Source: Prochilodus magdalenae (taxonomy: Eukaryota > Chordata > Actinopteri > Characiformes > Prochilodontidae). From it: DNA of 64,000 nt. Shown piece by piece: positions 24,601-34,605 of this stretch. Each line of letters starts with the position of its first letter. Within the stretch, counting starts at the first letter, position 1. The translations under genes and the position numbers were made by a program. A model generated the notes under the pieces. The model ran no database searches. It worked only from the letters and a program-made list of their open reading frames with translations, and was not told where the DNA came from. The stretch lies in contig JAMWET010000760.1 in assembly GCA_024036415.1 (NCBI GenBank), positions 1 to 64,000 on the forward strand, read 5' to 3'.

Positions 24601-24712
24601 AAACACTGCTGGATTATGTATTTGTCTGGTTTAGTCCATGTTGTAACTCTGAATGTCTTGGTATGTTGTAGCCTCTGACAAAGACTCATCATCATCCACC
24701 AGTTCCAAGTGA
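11725..24712 (+). CDS. MHC class I heavy chain, classical-type (seven coding exons)
   Basis: Cell-surface antigen-presenting heavy chain that pairs with beta-2-microglobulin and shows peptide to CD8 T cells. Exons: 11725-11788 (signal peptide MDLSIMKSLVFLAFSLQLAS); 12534-12794 (alpha-1); 23123-23401 (alpha-2); 23823-24110 (alpha-3 Ig); 24215-24313 (connecting/TM); 24550-24567; 24672-24712. All introns are GT-AG and phase 1, giving 349 residues. The anchor set that fixes peptide ends is complete in standard numbering: Y7, Y59, R84 (usual in fish), T143, K146, W147, Y159, Y171. Also present are the alpha-2 cysteines (YGCE, NEC), the alpha-3 Ig cysteines and an N-glycosylation site NQT at the end of alpha-1. 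The acidic alpha-3 loop (ENVDVGE) sits where CD8 binds. The TM is a GIIIGVVVAVLLVVVIAC core with WRKK. The tail is GFKPVASSDKDSS-like and lacks tyrosine. This fits the teleost U lineage; lineage is inferred. Intron 2 is unusually long. Confidence 0.95.
11789..12533 (+). other. Intron 1 of the MHC class I gene
   Basis: Donor GTCAGT and acceptor TTCTCTTTACAG. It contains a near-perfect inverted repeat at about 11975-12045 (AATAGGTGTCTGACTGAATA and its complement), capable of a hairpin, and a TTA-rich tract near 12250-12282. Confidence 0.85.
13518..14985 (+). mobile_element. hAT-associated element, internally deleted copy A
   Basis: The left edge (TTTAAGGCTTATGCCTGTAC) and about 80 bp beyond match 17919-18000. 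Then the sequence jumps (about 13594-13612) to match 19960-20310, and it ends in the same 54-bp minisatellite. Relative to copy B about 1.95 kb is missing, including the transposase remnant. Confidence 0.75.
14204..14985. repeat. 54-bp minisatellite, about 14 copies
   Basis: The unit contains ATACAGCAGCTACAGTTAGC and TAGCATAGCTAATCACATTC; first and second units are 54 bp apart (14211, 14265). The variant with CACGTTTAGAGTAATGACC recurs at about 14461, 14677 and 14785, that is at 4 and 2 unit lengths, showing higher-order exchange. Confidence 0.97.
15566..15728. repeat. Purine (GA/GAAA/GACA)n microsatellite
   Basis: GA tract interrupted by GAAA and GACA. Arg-Glu-rich or Leu-Ser-rich open frames across it are artefacts. 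Confidence 0.95.
15780..16060 (+). repeat. Local duplication, about 80-bp unit
   Basis: GTGAGAATATAGGTGGTATG at about 15797 and GTGAGAATATAAGTGGTATG at about 15985, each followed by TAACTGTA..AATT and CTTCAGCAGCGATAAATC-like sequence, form a diverged direct duplication about 190 bp apart. Confidence 0.8.
17575..17835 (-). repeat. Inverted partner of 43545-43795
   Basis: Reverse complement of a block at 43545-43795, starting from ACATCTACCTACCAC. Both copies keep the same 60-codon open frame (MIPHRTETDAPPVSQLLNKM at its start), with about eight substitutions. It ends with the alignment, so it is more likely part of a dispersed element than a gene. Confidence 0.75.
18354..18659 (-). pseudogene. 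hAT transposase C-terminal dimerisation region remnant
   Basis: Minus-strand frame reading LFSVPVTNAHVDRGFSLM then TAAWTDQRNRRSVDLIKSE matches the hAT C-terminal dimerisation signature (hydrophobic, S-A-x-x-E/D-R-xFS, then RNRxS). It ends in a CMEFYSYC segment typical of the tail. Upstream on the same strand, fragments such as LNMDELYGE near 18740 fit the linker before this domain but are frame-broken. No intact catalytic core remains. Confidence 0.75.
20312..22101. repeat. 54-bp minisatellite, about 33 copies, with higher-order structure
   Basis: Same unit as 14204-14985. A variant lacking one base (CACATTCCCATAATGACC) occurs at 20732 and 21001, 269 bp apart (five units minus one base). A CACGGTAACGACC variant recurs at about 21385 and 21601, 216 bp apart (four units). 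This shows multi-unit duplication within the array. The unit holds a near palindrome TTAGCTAGCATAGCTAA. Confidence 0.97.
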
Positions 24713-25925
24713 AAGTCCAGTTTCTGACAGAGTAAGTCTTTTCTACAGAGCTCTTTCTCTATACTGCACATGAACCGAGCTCAGTCTGAGTCTCAGTTCA
24801 AATAGAAACAGTCTAATGTCTTTGTGTTTGTGTTCATAGGGAACAGATAAGAGGAAGACGGGACAGATATGAAGAGATCAGTTAAACAGCACCGAAATTA
24901 CACCAACCTCTGCAGATATTTTCTTCTCTCGTTTATCACTCCACTGTGATCAGTATATTCCAGTCTTTATCCGACCTGCCAGATTTTGGGAATCTTATTA
25001 AGGTTTAAATTTTGAAACAGGTCTGAAACTTGTTTTCTTCTATTTTAGTGAAACAGGGTAAGAGGGTTTGTTGTTTTTGTATTTGAATTTAATTAGTTTT
25101 ATGATTATGATATTTTGAATGTCTCTGCTGTTCTGTTAAATTGCACTGTTTTCCTGCTTTTGGGATTGAAAGTTTTAGTCATGGTGTCGTAGTAAACCAC
25201 TTCACTCTTGCTCAGTGATCTTCATAGCATATAGTTAGTATAAGGAATTATGTAAGATTCAAACATTTTCTGTCTGAATAATCTGTTTAGCTTTATGTTG
25301 ACACTTGACTAATTTTAAATTCAGCAGGGCTTTGTACAAACATCCTGAAACCGTAAACCTAATGAAGTGTTACATCAAATCTGGAGCTTCTCAGCATTAT
25401 TAACGAGAGGTTCTACTGATTATCAGACACAACACATTTACTCAGATACAGTCTACTCTAGAAACATACGCCGTGTGAAGCAGATGCAGGATCAAAACTA
25501 AATTATACAAAATGAAGCTTGCGGTTTCAGGGTGGTTGTTTATTTAAAACTAAATTTACTGTACACTTAATCACTTAAAAGCACAGTTTTAGTTGTATTT
25601 CGCCTTTTTAATGTGTGACATGCTTGTAAATGTACTTTGATCCTATTTGAATTTCACATTTGAATACTTGTTTAACAGTTTTTCCATAATCAAAGCATAA
25701 AATTTAAACTAGTTGTTTAAGATGAATGAGCCTCAGTAAACACATGAACTTTCTCAGAATTAAAAACCAATGAAGTAAATTGTTATGCACCTTTTTTACA
25801 GGAAAGTCAAAGTGAATCTGTTGAATAGGTAATCAAATGTGACCTAATGGATATCTATGAAATGTCATCTTCTCTCATTGTAAAGATAAAATGAATAATA
25901 AATAATTTCCCCCATATTGTGATGT
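24713..25925 (+). other. MHC class I 3' UTR
   Basis: After the stop at 24710-24712 a donor GTAAGT at 24732 and acceptor TTCATAG at 24839 indicate a spliced 3' UTR. AATAAA lies at 25897-25902. Stretches at 25110-25180, 25400-25540 and 25790-25850 align with 38520-38600, 39455-39640 and 39880-39950 behind the pseudogene. Confidence 0.7.
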
Positions 25926-26014
25926 ATGTGGTTCTTTATTTTATGATTTAATAACATGTTTTCTAACCTGAAGCTATCTAAACACATTTCACCTAAAATA
26001 CTAGACTTGAGCAC

Positions 26015-26135
26015 ATCATACTTCCAGACTGTAGTCCCTCTGTTTCTCTGTATACTGTATTACCCTGTTCTTCAGGGGCCAGGACCCCCACAGGACCCCC
26101 ACAGGACTATGTGGGTGATAGATCATTCTCAGCAA
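26015..26135 (+). repeat. Interspersed fish repeat, copy 2
   Basis: Short relative of 4196-4480, sharing CTGTTTCTCTGTATACTGTA, CAGGACCCCCACAGGACC and GATCATTCTCAGC. Confidence 0.65.
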
Positions 26136-26450
26136 AACTAGAATATTGAAGTAAGATGAACAGAGTGAAATGTTGATTACTCATTAATAGTAAAAGTAGA
26201 AAGGAATCAGAGTATAGTACATTTTTGGCAGCCATATTTTATATTTATTGGCATTTACTTAATGCTGAAAGGTTTTAATATGTTATGGATTTCACAGATT
26301 TGCACTACTGTTGTAATGCAAGTTTGTGTTAGTAGTCCTATTGGATTTCCATTATTGTATTAGAAGCAAGCTTACAGGAGCACTCTAGCATCTGTATGTA
26401 GACATTTGAAGCTTTAAACAGAAATGCAGCTTTATTTAATTTAATTTTTA

Positions 26451-26522
<72 letters not shown>
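26451..26522. repeat. (CA)n(TA)n microsatellite
   Basis: CA steps followed by about 60 bp of TA. Confidence 0.95.
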
Positions 26523-26526
<4 letters not shown>

Positions 26527-26555
26527 AAATATATACACACAAATTGCCTAGACAA

Positions 26556-26585
26556 AAAAATAATAATAATAATAATAATAATAAT
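26556..26585. repeat. (AAT)n microsatellite
   Basis: Run of AAT triplets. Confidence 0.95.
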
Positions 26586-27261
26586 ATTACAACAGTAAGA
26601 CCATGCAGAATTGCAAACTAAGGGTTTGGCAAAACTTCACAATGAGGAAGTGTTAGAATGGGCTTAAATACAGGGAGACTACATGGACACCAGGTGAATC
26701 TAATATTCTGGAGAGCTGGAGGACAAGGAACACATGGGTGGGATGTCATAGAGTGATGCCCTCAGGGAAGTTGAGTTCGGAGTAGAAAACCCGGAGACGT
26801 GACAGACACAAACGTTTTATCTTCTCAATAACATGTATTTTTGCAATCAAAGAATATATTCTAGAACGCAATTAAACCAAATAAATACATCAGTCCTATT
26901 ACAGACATTTGCTTGGGTATGTTTCTAAAGTGCTGCTAATGCCTTCATATTAATAAACAATTTGTCCACAATGCACAACTTAAAGGCAAATTATTTGTAT
27001 TCGAAAACAAAAACCTATTTAATGTAAAATTGAATTAGGATGATGCTGTATTGCATGCCAAAGGCCTTTATTTTTATAAAGTGCAATATTGTTTTTAATT
27101 TATAAATATTAGAAAATAATACATAATATATAATTATAAAATTATAAAATATATAAAAAAATATATAAATTATAAAATATGGCACATATGAAAACACATT
27201 AACATTAAGTTATTGTTATTTTCATTTTTGTAAATGGACAACTAACAGGATGACATGTAGG
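26586..27261. other. Spacer with a possible repeat fragment
   Basis: 26600-26815 has wording (CACATGGGTGGGATGTCATA, ACCCGGAGACGTGACAGAC) reminiscent of non-autonomous fish DNA repeats such as 34085-34605, but I cannot place it. The rest is AT-rich, without genes. Confidence 0.4.
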
Positions 27262-27650
27262 TAACGAATCCGTGTGTGGAGGCACCGTGGTCAGCACAGA
27301 GATGAACGGTTTGTTGTCACGTGTCACATGTCCAGAAGGCCTGGTGTCACTCCACCTCCACCCCTACCGCACCATCTGCAGGAACTGTGAGAGGATGTTC
27401 AAGCTGCATGGGATGGATTATCACAGGACACCATTAGGAACCTCTACAGCTCCATACCGAGACGTCTGGCGTGTTGGGTTAGCAAACACGGCGGCCCGAC
27501 GCCATACTGAGAGACAGACTTCTGTATGTGTAGCTCAATAAATATTGATCATATCAGTCTAAATTTATCACCAGTTATTGATCCTGGTCACCTTTATCTC
27601 CCTTTCCAACACCACTGCAACCCCACACCTCCTTCTGGGTGCAGCTGTTA
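27262..27650 (+). mobile_element. Tc1/mariner-like remnant, copy 1
   Basis: A 90-codon frame ends like a transposase C-terminus (another frame reads LCEDVQAAWDGLSQDTIRNL-type sequence in the sister copy). The end CCTTCTGGGTGCAGCTG matches termini at 37882-38340 and 63400-63640. A coding function is unlikely. Confidence 0.65.
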
Positions 27651-28139
27651 CTTTGATGATGAGGGTATACAATATATGGTTTTGTTATTCATTTAGTTAT
27701 ATAGGAGCATGTTCAGGAACATGATATTTCAGTATTAAGCTTGGAAATGTAATAAATCAATACTTCATCTATGTAAAGGTGGCAAAATTTGATTAACGAG
27801 CCTGTCCATACTATGAAAACAATGAAAATAAAAAAAAAAAACCCTGAAAAATAAAATAAAATACACAGCAAACACACACATTAAAATGTATTTTAATTTT
27901 TATATTTTACTATATTTTAGTATTATTAATATTTAATTTTCTATTTTTATTTTAATTGTAATTCCTTGTTATAAAATATGTAAATATATTGTATATTAGG
28001 AAATAAAGTTATGAAATCAGACATAGTAATATGAAAATCATTAATACAAATTATGTTTAAATGCAAACAAATGTTTTTACCTTACTCATTTTTCTGCACT
28101 GTTATAACTATTGAACCATTGTCTTCATGTAAAGGAGGG

Positions 28140-28800
28140 AAATTTTGACTTTCATTTTCTGTTTTGGTCCATTATTGCAGAGCAGCTTGGAGTCCTATTC
28201 CTCATAAGCTAGCAGTCAGTAGACAGGCCTGTGCATAGTGTGCTCATTTCAGATGCATTGTAAATACATAATGTGGTCACATTAAGGCACTTGCTGTGCT
28301 GCACTCGTACAGAGGTCTGTCTTTTAGTATCCATAGATCACACCATACATTGCACTGGGAAACCCAAAGGCCAGGTTGTTGATTTACAGCCAGAAAGGTT
28401 TTATAGTTTAGCTGTGCTGGAAAAATAAAGTAAAGATTTCACCTACTGTATCATCTTTATCTTTCAACTGACTTTGTTTTAGATCTGAATTTTGTTAGAC
28501 ATTCATAGTGTTGTAAAACCATATTTGCAACTTGTTTTAGCATAGAGAGGTGTAGATTAAGGTACTTGTGTTATCAGTGTAGGGTTTCAAACCGAAAACT
28601 TAATATTTATAACTCTGGAAATCCCCCATCATACAAAAGTACTGGGACTTCTACAGAGAGCTAGAAGGCAGCAGAGTTTGGCCTTTAGCTTATTTCCTCA
28701 AACACAGTCAAACAGAAAGAACATGGTGTAAACATGGGTGCAAAAGAGGTGTAGCTATGGAACCACACCACTAGAGGGCGATGATGTCATTTTACACACA
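28140..28800 (+). repeat. Segmental duplication flank, copy 1
   Basis: Aligns in order with 41400-41930. Shared landmarks include ACTTGTGTTATCAGTGTAGG, CTTCTACAGAGAGCTAGAAG-like, TTTGGCCTT and CCACTAGAGGGCGATGATG-like. Marks the tandem duplication that also produced the class I pseudogene. Confidence 0.8.
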
Positions 28801-28864
28801 CACACAAACAATTTAAAAAGAAAAAAAAAAATCATCAAAAATCTTTTTATTTTTATTTTTATTA

Positions 28865-29602
28865 AATCACTTGTTCCACAATTATTGGCATCCCTAACAA
28901 TTCCTAGAAAATAAAGGTCACTGAGTATTTCTGTAAGTTCTACTGTAGTTTATAAAGTTGAGCAGAGCATCTAGGAACCTTTAATTGGGGTATCAATGAA
29001 TATGACAGGACACAGAGGCCTATTTCCCTCATTCAGTCTTCACCATGGAAAAGACAAGAGAATTCACCATTTAAGTAAGGCAGATGTGTGTCGACCGTCA
29101 GAAGTCACACAATGGCTACATGAAATAGCCACTCACCTCCACCCGCCCCGATCTACAGTCAGAGGAATCTTTAACTTTAAAACAGCTGGAAGAGTGGCAA
29201 ACAAGCCTGGACCAGGACGCAGGTTAACCTTGCCTCCACACACAGTGAGGAGGATGGTAAGAGAAGTAAAAAAGTTTTCCAGAGCTCACTGTTTGAGAAT
29301 TACATCAAAGAGTAGCTTCAAGGTCTCCATAACAACCATCAGGTGCTATCTACATACCAACAAGCTGTTTGGGAGGCACAGAGAAAGCCTTTTCTCACTT
29401 ACAAGCATTAATGTCTGGAGTTCGCTAAGCGGTACTGGGACTTCAACTGGTCAGATGATGCCAAGATAGAGCTTATTTGGGCAACAAACACTCTGAGTCG
29501 AGCGTAACGCAAAAGATGTGTATGTGGAGAAAGAACCTCATGCCCACTGTGAAGTATTGGGGAGGATTGGTAATGCTGTGGACCTGTTTCTCCTCTGACG
29601 TG
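28865..29602 (+). pseudogene. Tc1-like transposase, N-terminal half, interrupted
   Basis: The left end has a TTCCACAATTATTGGCATCC terminal-repeat-like motif. The frame at 28996-29469 encodes a helix-turn-helix segment (RSTVRGIFNFKTAGRVANKP) and a GRRLTLPPHTVRRMVREVKK second DNA-binding segment, as in Tc1 transposases, then a STIRCYLH-like stretch (TTIRCYLHTNKL). After 29469 the frame breaks with stops. At 29603 the element is cut by another TIR element and does not resume, so the catalytic half is absent. Confidence 0.8.
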
Positions 29603-29604
29603 TA

Positions 29605-30091
29605 CAGGGGTTGGACAATGAAACTGAAACACCTGTCATTTTAGTGTGGGAGGTCTCATGGCTAAATTGGACCAGCCTGGTGGCCAATCTTCATTAATTA
29701 CACATTGCACCAGTAAGAGCAGAGCGTGAAGGTTCAGTTAGCAGGTAAGAGCACAGTTCTGCTCAAAAGAGGACAGATTGTTGGTGCACGTCTTGCTGGC
29801 GCATCTGTGACCAAGACAGCAAGTCTTTGTGATGTATCAAGAGCCACGGTATCCAGGGTAATGTCAGCATACCACCAAGAAGGACGAACCTCCACCAGCA
29901 TCACGTAGTGACCTGGCCACTATCCTGCAAGAAGAATGGCTTAAACTCCCTCTGACCACTGTGCAGGACGCAGTATATGTCATTCCCAAGACAAACTGAC
30001 GCTGTATTGGCCGCAAAAGGAGGCCCTACACCATACTAATAAATGACTGTGGTCTAAAACCAGGTGTTTCAGTTTCATTGTCCAACCCCTG
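29605..30091 (+). mobile_element. Non-autonomous Tc1-like element with 32-bp TIRs
   Basis: Ends CAGGGGTTGGACAATGAAAC and its inverted match ending at 30091, continuing through CTGAAACACCTG, are flanked by TA (29603-29604, 30092-30093), the Tc1 target duplication. Inside, [20 protein letters not shown] and [19 protein letters not shown] are the helix-turn-helix start of a Tc1 transposase; the rest is deleted, giving a 487-bp derivative. Confidence 0.92.
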
Positions 30092-30444
30092 TATATATGT
30101 GTATATATGATGCGAGTCAAGCAGACTCAACACTTGGCTTGGAAACCCACACTGTGTTCAGCATAAAACCATGGCTGCTGTGGAAATGTATTCAAGGGAA
30201 TGATGTTGGTTTCCATTAGAATTAAAAACGACTGACCATTTGTGCTTACACACAGAAATGGGTTTTCTCTGTATTTAGGCAGATATTAAATACTTTAATC
30301 TTGATTTAGATTCCATACACAAGATCCACAACACAAAACAATACTGTATGTGTTAACATTACATGTGAATAAGATTCTGCATAAACACTTTTCACTCTAT
30401 TGGAAAGTTTTGGAATGCTTTGCAACAGACAAGCCAGTAATGCG
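30092..30444. other. Spacer
   Basis: A short TATATG-rich stretch, then sequence without gene or recognised repeat. Confidence 0.5.
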
Positions 30445-30642
30445 GTTGGTGGTGGCTCAGCGGTTAACCCCACTACCCACCAGGGACCAACTCCACATGG
30501 GAGACGGGAGTTTGAATCCCAGTCTAGGTAGCAAATGCTGAACTACACCAATAAGAGTCCTTGGCCAAAACTCTTAACACTCCACTGACCTACCTGTAAG
30601 TCACTCTGGGTAAGAGTGTCTGCTAAATGTAATGCTCAGACA
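30445..30642 (+). repeat. tRNA-derived SINE
   Basis: An A-box-like TGGTGGCTCAGCGGTTAA and a B-box-like GAGTTTGAATCCC at about 30508-30520 form a polymerase III promoter pair. The 3' tail AAGTCACTCTGGGTAAGAGT with GTCTGCTAAATGTAATG is the shared tail of many fish SINEs and LINEs. Confidence 0.85.
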
Positions 30643-31143
30643 TGAAATCCAATTATCACAAATAGGATCCAAACCACATTTGAAGGGGCTTTTAAAACAC
30701 AGTTCCAGTCCCACCTACGCAGATAAGTATGTGGGGTCTGGACACAGAAATTGAGATCTGATCACCAACATAGTGTTGTGACCACAGTGTGGACATTCAT
30801 CTCAAAAGAACTGCTCTGAAATAGAAATCTGATTAGCCTGCAGTCTGAACCCAGCTTGGAAACCACCAGCCTACAGGCTGTAATGCTCATAGAGAGCAGT
30901 GTGCAGGGAGAGCTCTGACTTTTGTAGAGCTGGGCACAGGTGGTGCTAGTTGCCCTTGATTGCTTAGGTATTACTTAGGCATATGTCGCCCTCTGGTGGT
31001 GGAGCCAGGCAGTACTGACTGTGAGCAGAGGCAGGGCAGGAAAGTTTTATTTGGGTTTCTGTACTCTAACCTCTTCTGAATCATGTTGAAGGTGCTGCTC
31101 CCGGTTGTTGTAATACCCAGTTCTACCACAGCTTTAACAATAA
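30643..31143. other. Spacer
   Basis: No gene recognised. A CGCCCTCTGGTGGTGGAGCC motif at 30988 is a common short repeat-like phrase. Confidence 0.45.
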
Positions 31144-32340
31144 ATGGTCTTAAATTCTGGAATTAATATAAGAACATACGCTAGGTCAGACACTGATGCT
31201 GGAAAAGAAGGCCTCTGTTCCAGTTCATCCCAAAGGTGTTTAATGGGGTTGAGGTCGGGGCTTTGTGTGGACCAGTCAAGCTCTTCCACACCAAATGGCA
31301 ATCATGCCATTATGGCTGAATCGTACCTTGCTGTGTGCACTGAGGCACAGTCATTTTTGGAAACTGTTCACACAAAGTCAGAAGCGCATAAAATGCTTCA
31401 GCTGCCGAAGCATTGAGTTTTATCTTCACTGGAACTAAGGGGCTCATGGCCCACCCCTGAGAAACCCCAAAAAATCATCCCTTCTACGCCAAACTTTACA
31501 CTTTGCATACTGCAGTCAGGCAGGTAACGTTATCCTTTCATTCTCCAAACCCAGACTCGTTCATCAGACTGCCAGATAGAGAAGAGTGATTCACTGCTCC
31601 AGAGTCCAGTGGCGGCACTTTACACCACTTCATCTGATGCTTGGCCATGTGCTTGGTGATAAGGCTTACATGCAGCTGCTCAGCCATGGAAACCCATCAT
31701 ATGAAGTTCCCGCTTTGTGCTAATGTTGATGCCAGAGCATAAAACTCACCATGAGCTCAGACACTGCCCAAACAGGAGGCCAGTGCTGGTACCAAGAGAG
31801 AGATCAATACACAGACAAAGCAAAAAGTGCACTACCTGGCAACCCCAGCCCAGCGCTCATACCTATAGAGGAGAAAAGGTCATTATAAGGTCAACACAAG
31901 TACATACACATACCTTACACCTCTACTAGAGCTTTACTCACTAAAGTGCATTACAAAGAGATGGGTGTTCAGTCTGCGTTTGAAGACCGTGAGAGACTCC
32001 GCTGTTCTGACGCCCAGTGGGAGTTCATTCCACCATCTGGGAGCCAGGACAGAGAAGAGTCTGGACGCTTGTCTTCCATGAGTCCTCAGGGATGGCGGGT
32101 CGAGTCGTACTTGAAGCACGAAGGGCTCGAGGTACAGCTCGACTCTTCACCATTGCCATAAGGTAGGGAGGCTCTACATATATTGTTGGGGAAACCCCAC
32201 TCTGAAATTTGACGTGGTCTTGCACTTTGTGGCTGAGCTGCTGTGGTTCATAAACACTTCTACTATGCAATACTACCACCTAAATTCCACCAGCTGATTG
32301 TGGAATTGTAGGATGTTTATTGAAAATGCACTTTCTTACA
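31144..32340 (-). mobile_element. Decayed Tc1-like transposon interrupted by a LINE fragment
   Basis: Minus-coded transposase wording, including TTCATCCCAAAGGTGTTTAA near 31226, TTTACACTTTGCATACTGCA near 31492 and CCAAACCCAGACTCGTTCAT near 31547, belongs to a widespread fish Tc1-type family. It resumes at about 32208 (CTTTGTGGCTGAGCTGCTGT) after an inserted segment. No open transposase frame remains. A shorter piece of the same family lies at 47505-47811. Confidence 0.7.
31930..32207 (-). pseudogene. LINE C-terminal fragment inserted in a transposon
   Basis: The minus frame encodes RLFSVLAPRWWNELPLGVRT then AESLTVFKRRLNTHLF, the characteristic last residues of Rex/L2-type fish LINE reverse transcriptase proteins. 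It interrupts the surrounding Tc1 remnant. The 5' region is missing. Confidence 0.75.
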
Positions 32341-32725
32341 AAAATAATAATGTTCCATTTATTAGAGTAAACTGATACAAGCAGTAATAGTGTGAGATTA
32401 CAGTGCTGATGATCTGGTGTGCCCCCCTGAGGACCCTGGAGTAGTAAATGTCCTCTAGTAGTAAAAGGTTAATGTGATTGTTCATGTGAACCTTTCAGTC
32501 CTCAACTCAGATCAGCAGGTCAGTCTGTTGGTCATCTTGATAAATGCATTCTCTGTATATATTACTAACAGTTATAGGTGAATTTGTATATTTCCTTAGG
32601 AATTATGCATAAAAGTACAAAGTATATTTTTCTTCTTCTTTTTCTTGGTTGAGAGGGTTTTGTCCACTAACTAGTCCTGCTATTTTCAACATATTGACAC
32701 TGTTTGACATACTGACACCTTTTCT
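32341..32725. other. Spacer before the 39-bp minisatellite
   Basis: No gene or repeat recognised. Confidence 0.5.
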
Positions 32726-33995
32726 CCATGTGTCTAATCCACAGTCATACTGACCCTCATTCCTCCATGTGTCTAATCCACAGTCATACTGACCCTCACT
32801 CCTCCATGTGTCTAATCCACAGTCATACTGACCCTCACTCCTCCATGTGTCTAATCCACAGTCATACTGACCCTCACTCCTCCATGTGTCTAATCCACAG
32901 TCATACTGACCCTCACTCCTCCATGTGTCTAATCCACAGTCATACTGACCCTCACTCCTCCATGTGTCTAATCCACAGTCATACTGACCCTCACTCCTCC
33001 ATGTGTCTAATCCACAGTCATACTGACCCTCACTCCTCCATGTGTCTAATCCACAGTCATACTGACCCTCACTCCTCCATGTGTCTAATCCACAGTCATA
33101 CTGACCCTCACTCCTCTATGTGTCTAATCCACAGTCATACTGACCTTCACTCCTCTATGTGTCTAATCCACAGCCATACTGACCCTCACTCCTCTATGTG
33201 TCTAATCCACAGCCATACTGACCCTCACTCCTCTATGTGTCTAATCCACAGCCATACTGACCCTCACTCCTCTATGTGTCTAATCCACAGTCATACTGAC
33301 CCTCACTCATCTATGTGTCTAATCCACAGTCATACTGACCCTCATTCCTCCATGTGTCTAATCCACAGTCATACTGACCCTCACTCCTCCATGTGTCTAA
33401 TCCACAGTCATACTGACCCTCACTCCTGCATGTGTCTAATCCACAGTCATACTGACCCTCACTCCTCTATGTGTCTAATCCACAGTCATAATGACCCTCA
33501 CTCCTCTATATGTCTAATCCACAGTCATACTGACCTTCACTTCTCCATGTGTCTAATCCACAGTCATACTGACCCTCACTCCCCTATGTGTTTAATCCAC
33601 AGTCATACTGACACTCACTCCTCCATGTGTCTAATCCATAGTCGTACTGACCCTCACTCCTCCATGTGTCTAATCCATAGTCGTACTGACCCTCACTCCT
33701 CCATGTCTCTAATTCACAGTCATACTGACCCCTCACTCCTCCATGTGTCTAATTCACAGTCATACTGACCCTCACTCCTCCATATGTCTAATCCACAGTC
33801 AAACTGACCTTTACTCCTTTATGTGTCAAATCTACAGTCGTACTGACCCTCACTTCTCCATGTGTCTAATCCACAGCCGTACTGACCCTCACTCCTCTAT
33901 GTGTCTAATCCGCAGTCATACCGACTCTCACTCCTCTATGTGTCTAATCCGCAGTCATACCGACTCTCACTCTTCTATGTTATACGGTGTTGTCT
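32726..33995 (+). repeat. 39-bp minisatellite, about 32 copies
   Basis: The unit contains TCCATGTGTCTAATCCACAG and TCATACTGACCCTCACTCC. Because 39 is a multiple of three, one frame stays open for 346 codons as MCLIHSHTDPHSS repeats. A one-base insertion near 33731 shifts it. The left and middle units are almost identical while the right end is degraded. Nothing suggests translation. Confidence 0.97.
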
Positions 33996-34084
33996 CTAAT
34001 AGTAGCAAGCCACTACTAACAAAAACTTTGAAAAAATAAACAGACAATAAACAACAAGCAAAATAAATAATTAAAAGCTCAATG

Positions 34085-34605
34085 TGTCGATGGTCAAACA
34101 GATTGTGACGAGCGCTGAGCTAATATCAAGGTGAGGTTTACTTAACAGATTTGCAGTTAGACACAGCAATAACAAGAGCAAAGTGGACACAACAAAAGGA
34201 CAAGGCAGAGTCAGTAAACAGGTGAGAGTCAAAACCAGGCAAACAATCAGAGCAGGCAGAGTTACCAAAGGGAACAAACAAGAAGAGTAAACAGAATCAG
34301 AATGAAGGTAAAAACCATATCAGCAAACAAGATGAGTAACAGAGAGACACGCTCAGTAAGTCCAGAGTGGCAATACTTTGCAATGAGCCGTGTGAGACAG
34401 GAGTAAATGTACTAGATGGCCTAGATTAACAACAGGTGTGTGCGATAAGTACTCTGGAGACTGAAGAGGATCTGAAAAACGGAACAGGATTGGAGGATTG
34501 TGGACATGTGACAATGACATCATTGGGTGGAGGGTTATGGGAAATGGAGTCCGGGAGATTAGAGGTGAAAGGAGAACCAGCAGGCATGACACTCAAAGAA
34601 AAAAA
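34085..34605. repeat. Unclassified interspersed repeat
   Basis: Low-complexity purine-rich wording and a terminal GGGTTATGGGAAATGGAGTC with GCATGACAC are typical of non-autonomous fish DNA repeats. Leucine-rich minus frames are not protein-like. Confidence 0.4.

Noticed and set aside
27272..27541. 90-codon plus-strand host gene
   Set aside because: The same sequence recurs in TIR-bounded form at 37882-38340 and 63400-63640; it is a transposon remnant.
32728..33768. 346-codon open frame as a repetitive protein gene
   Set aside because: It is exactly the 39-bp minisatellite; frame persistence follows from a period divisible by three, and there is no promoter, signal or non-repeat domain.
32726..33995. 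CRISPR-like array
   Set aside because: Units are contiguous with no unique spacers, and the genome is a vertebrate one.
34071..34277. Leucine-rich 68-codon minus frame as a small membrane protein
   Set aside because: Lies inside a purine-rich interspersed repeat; no signal, splice or conservation support.
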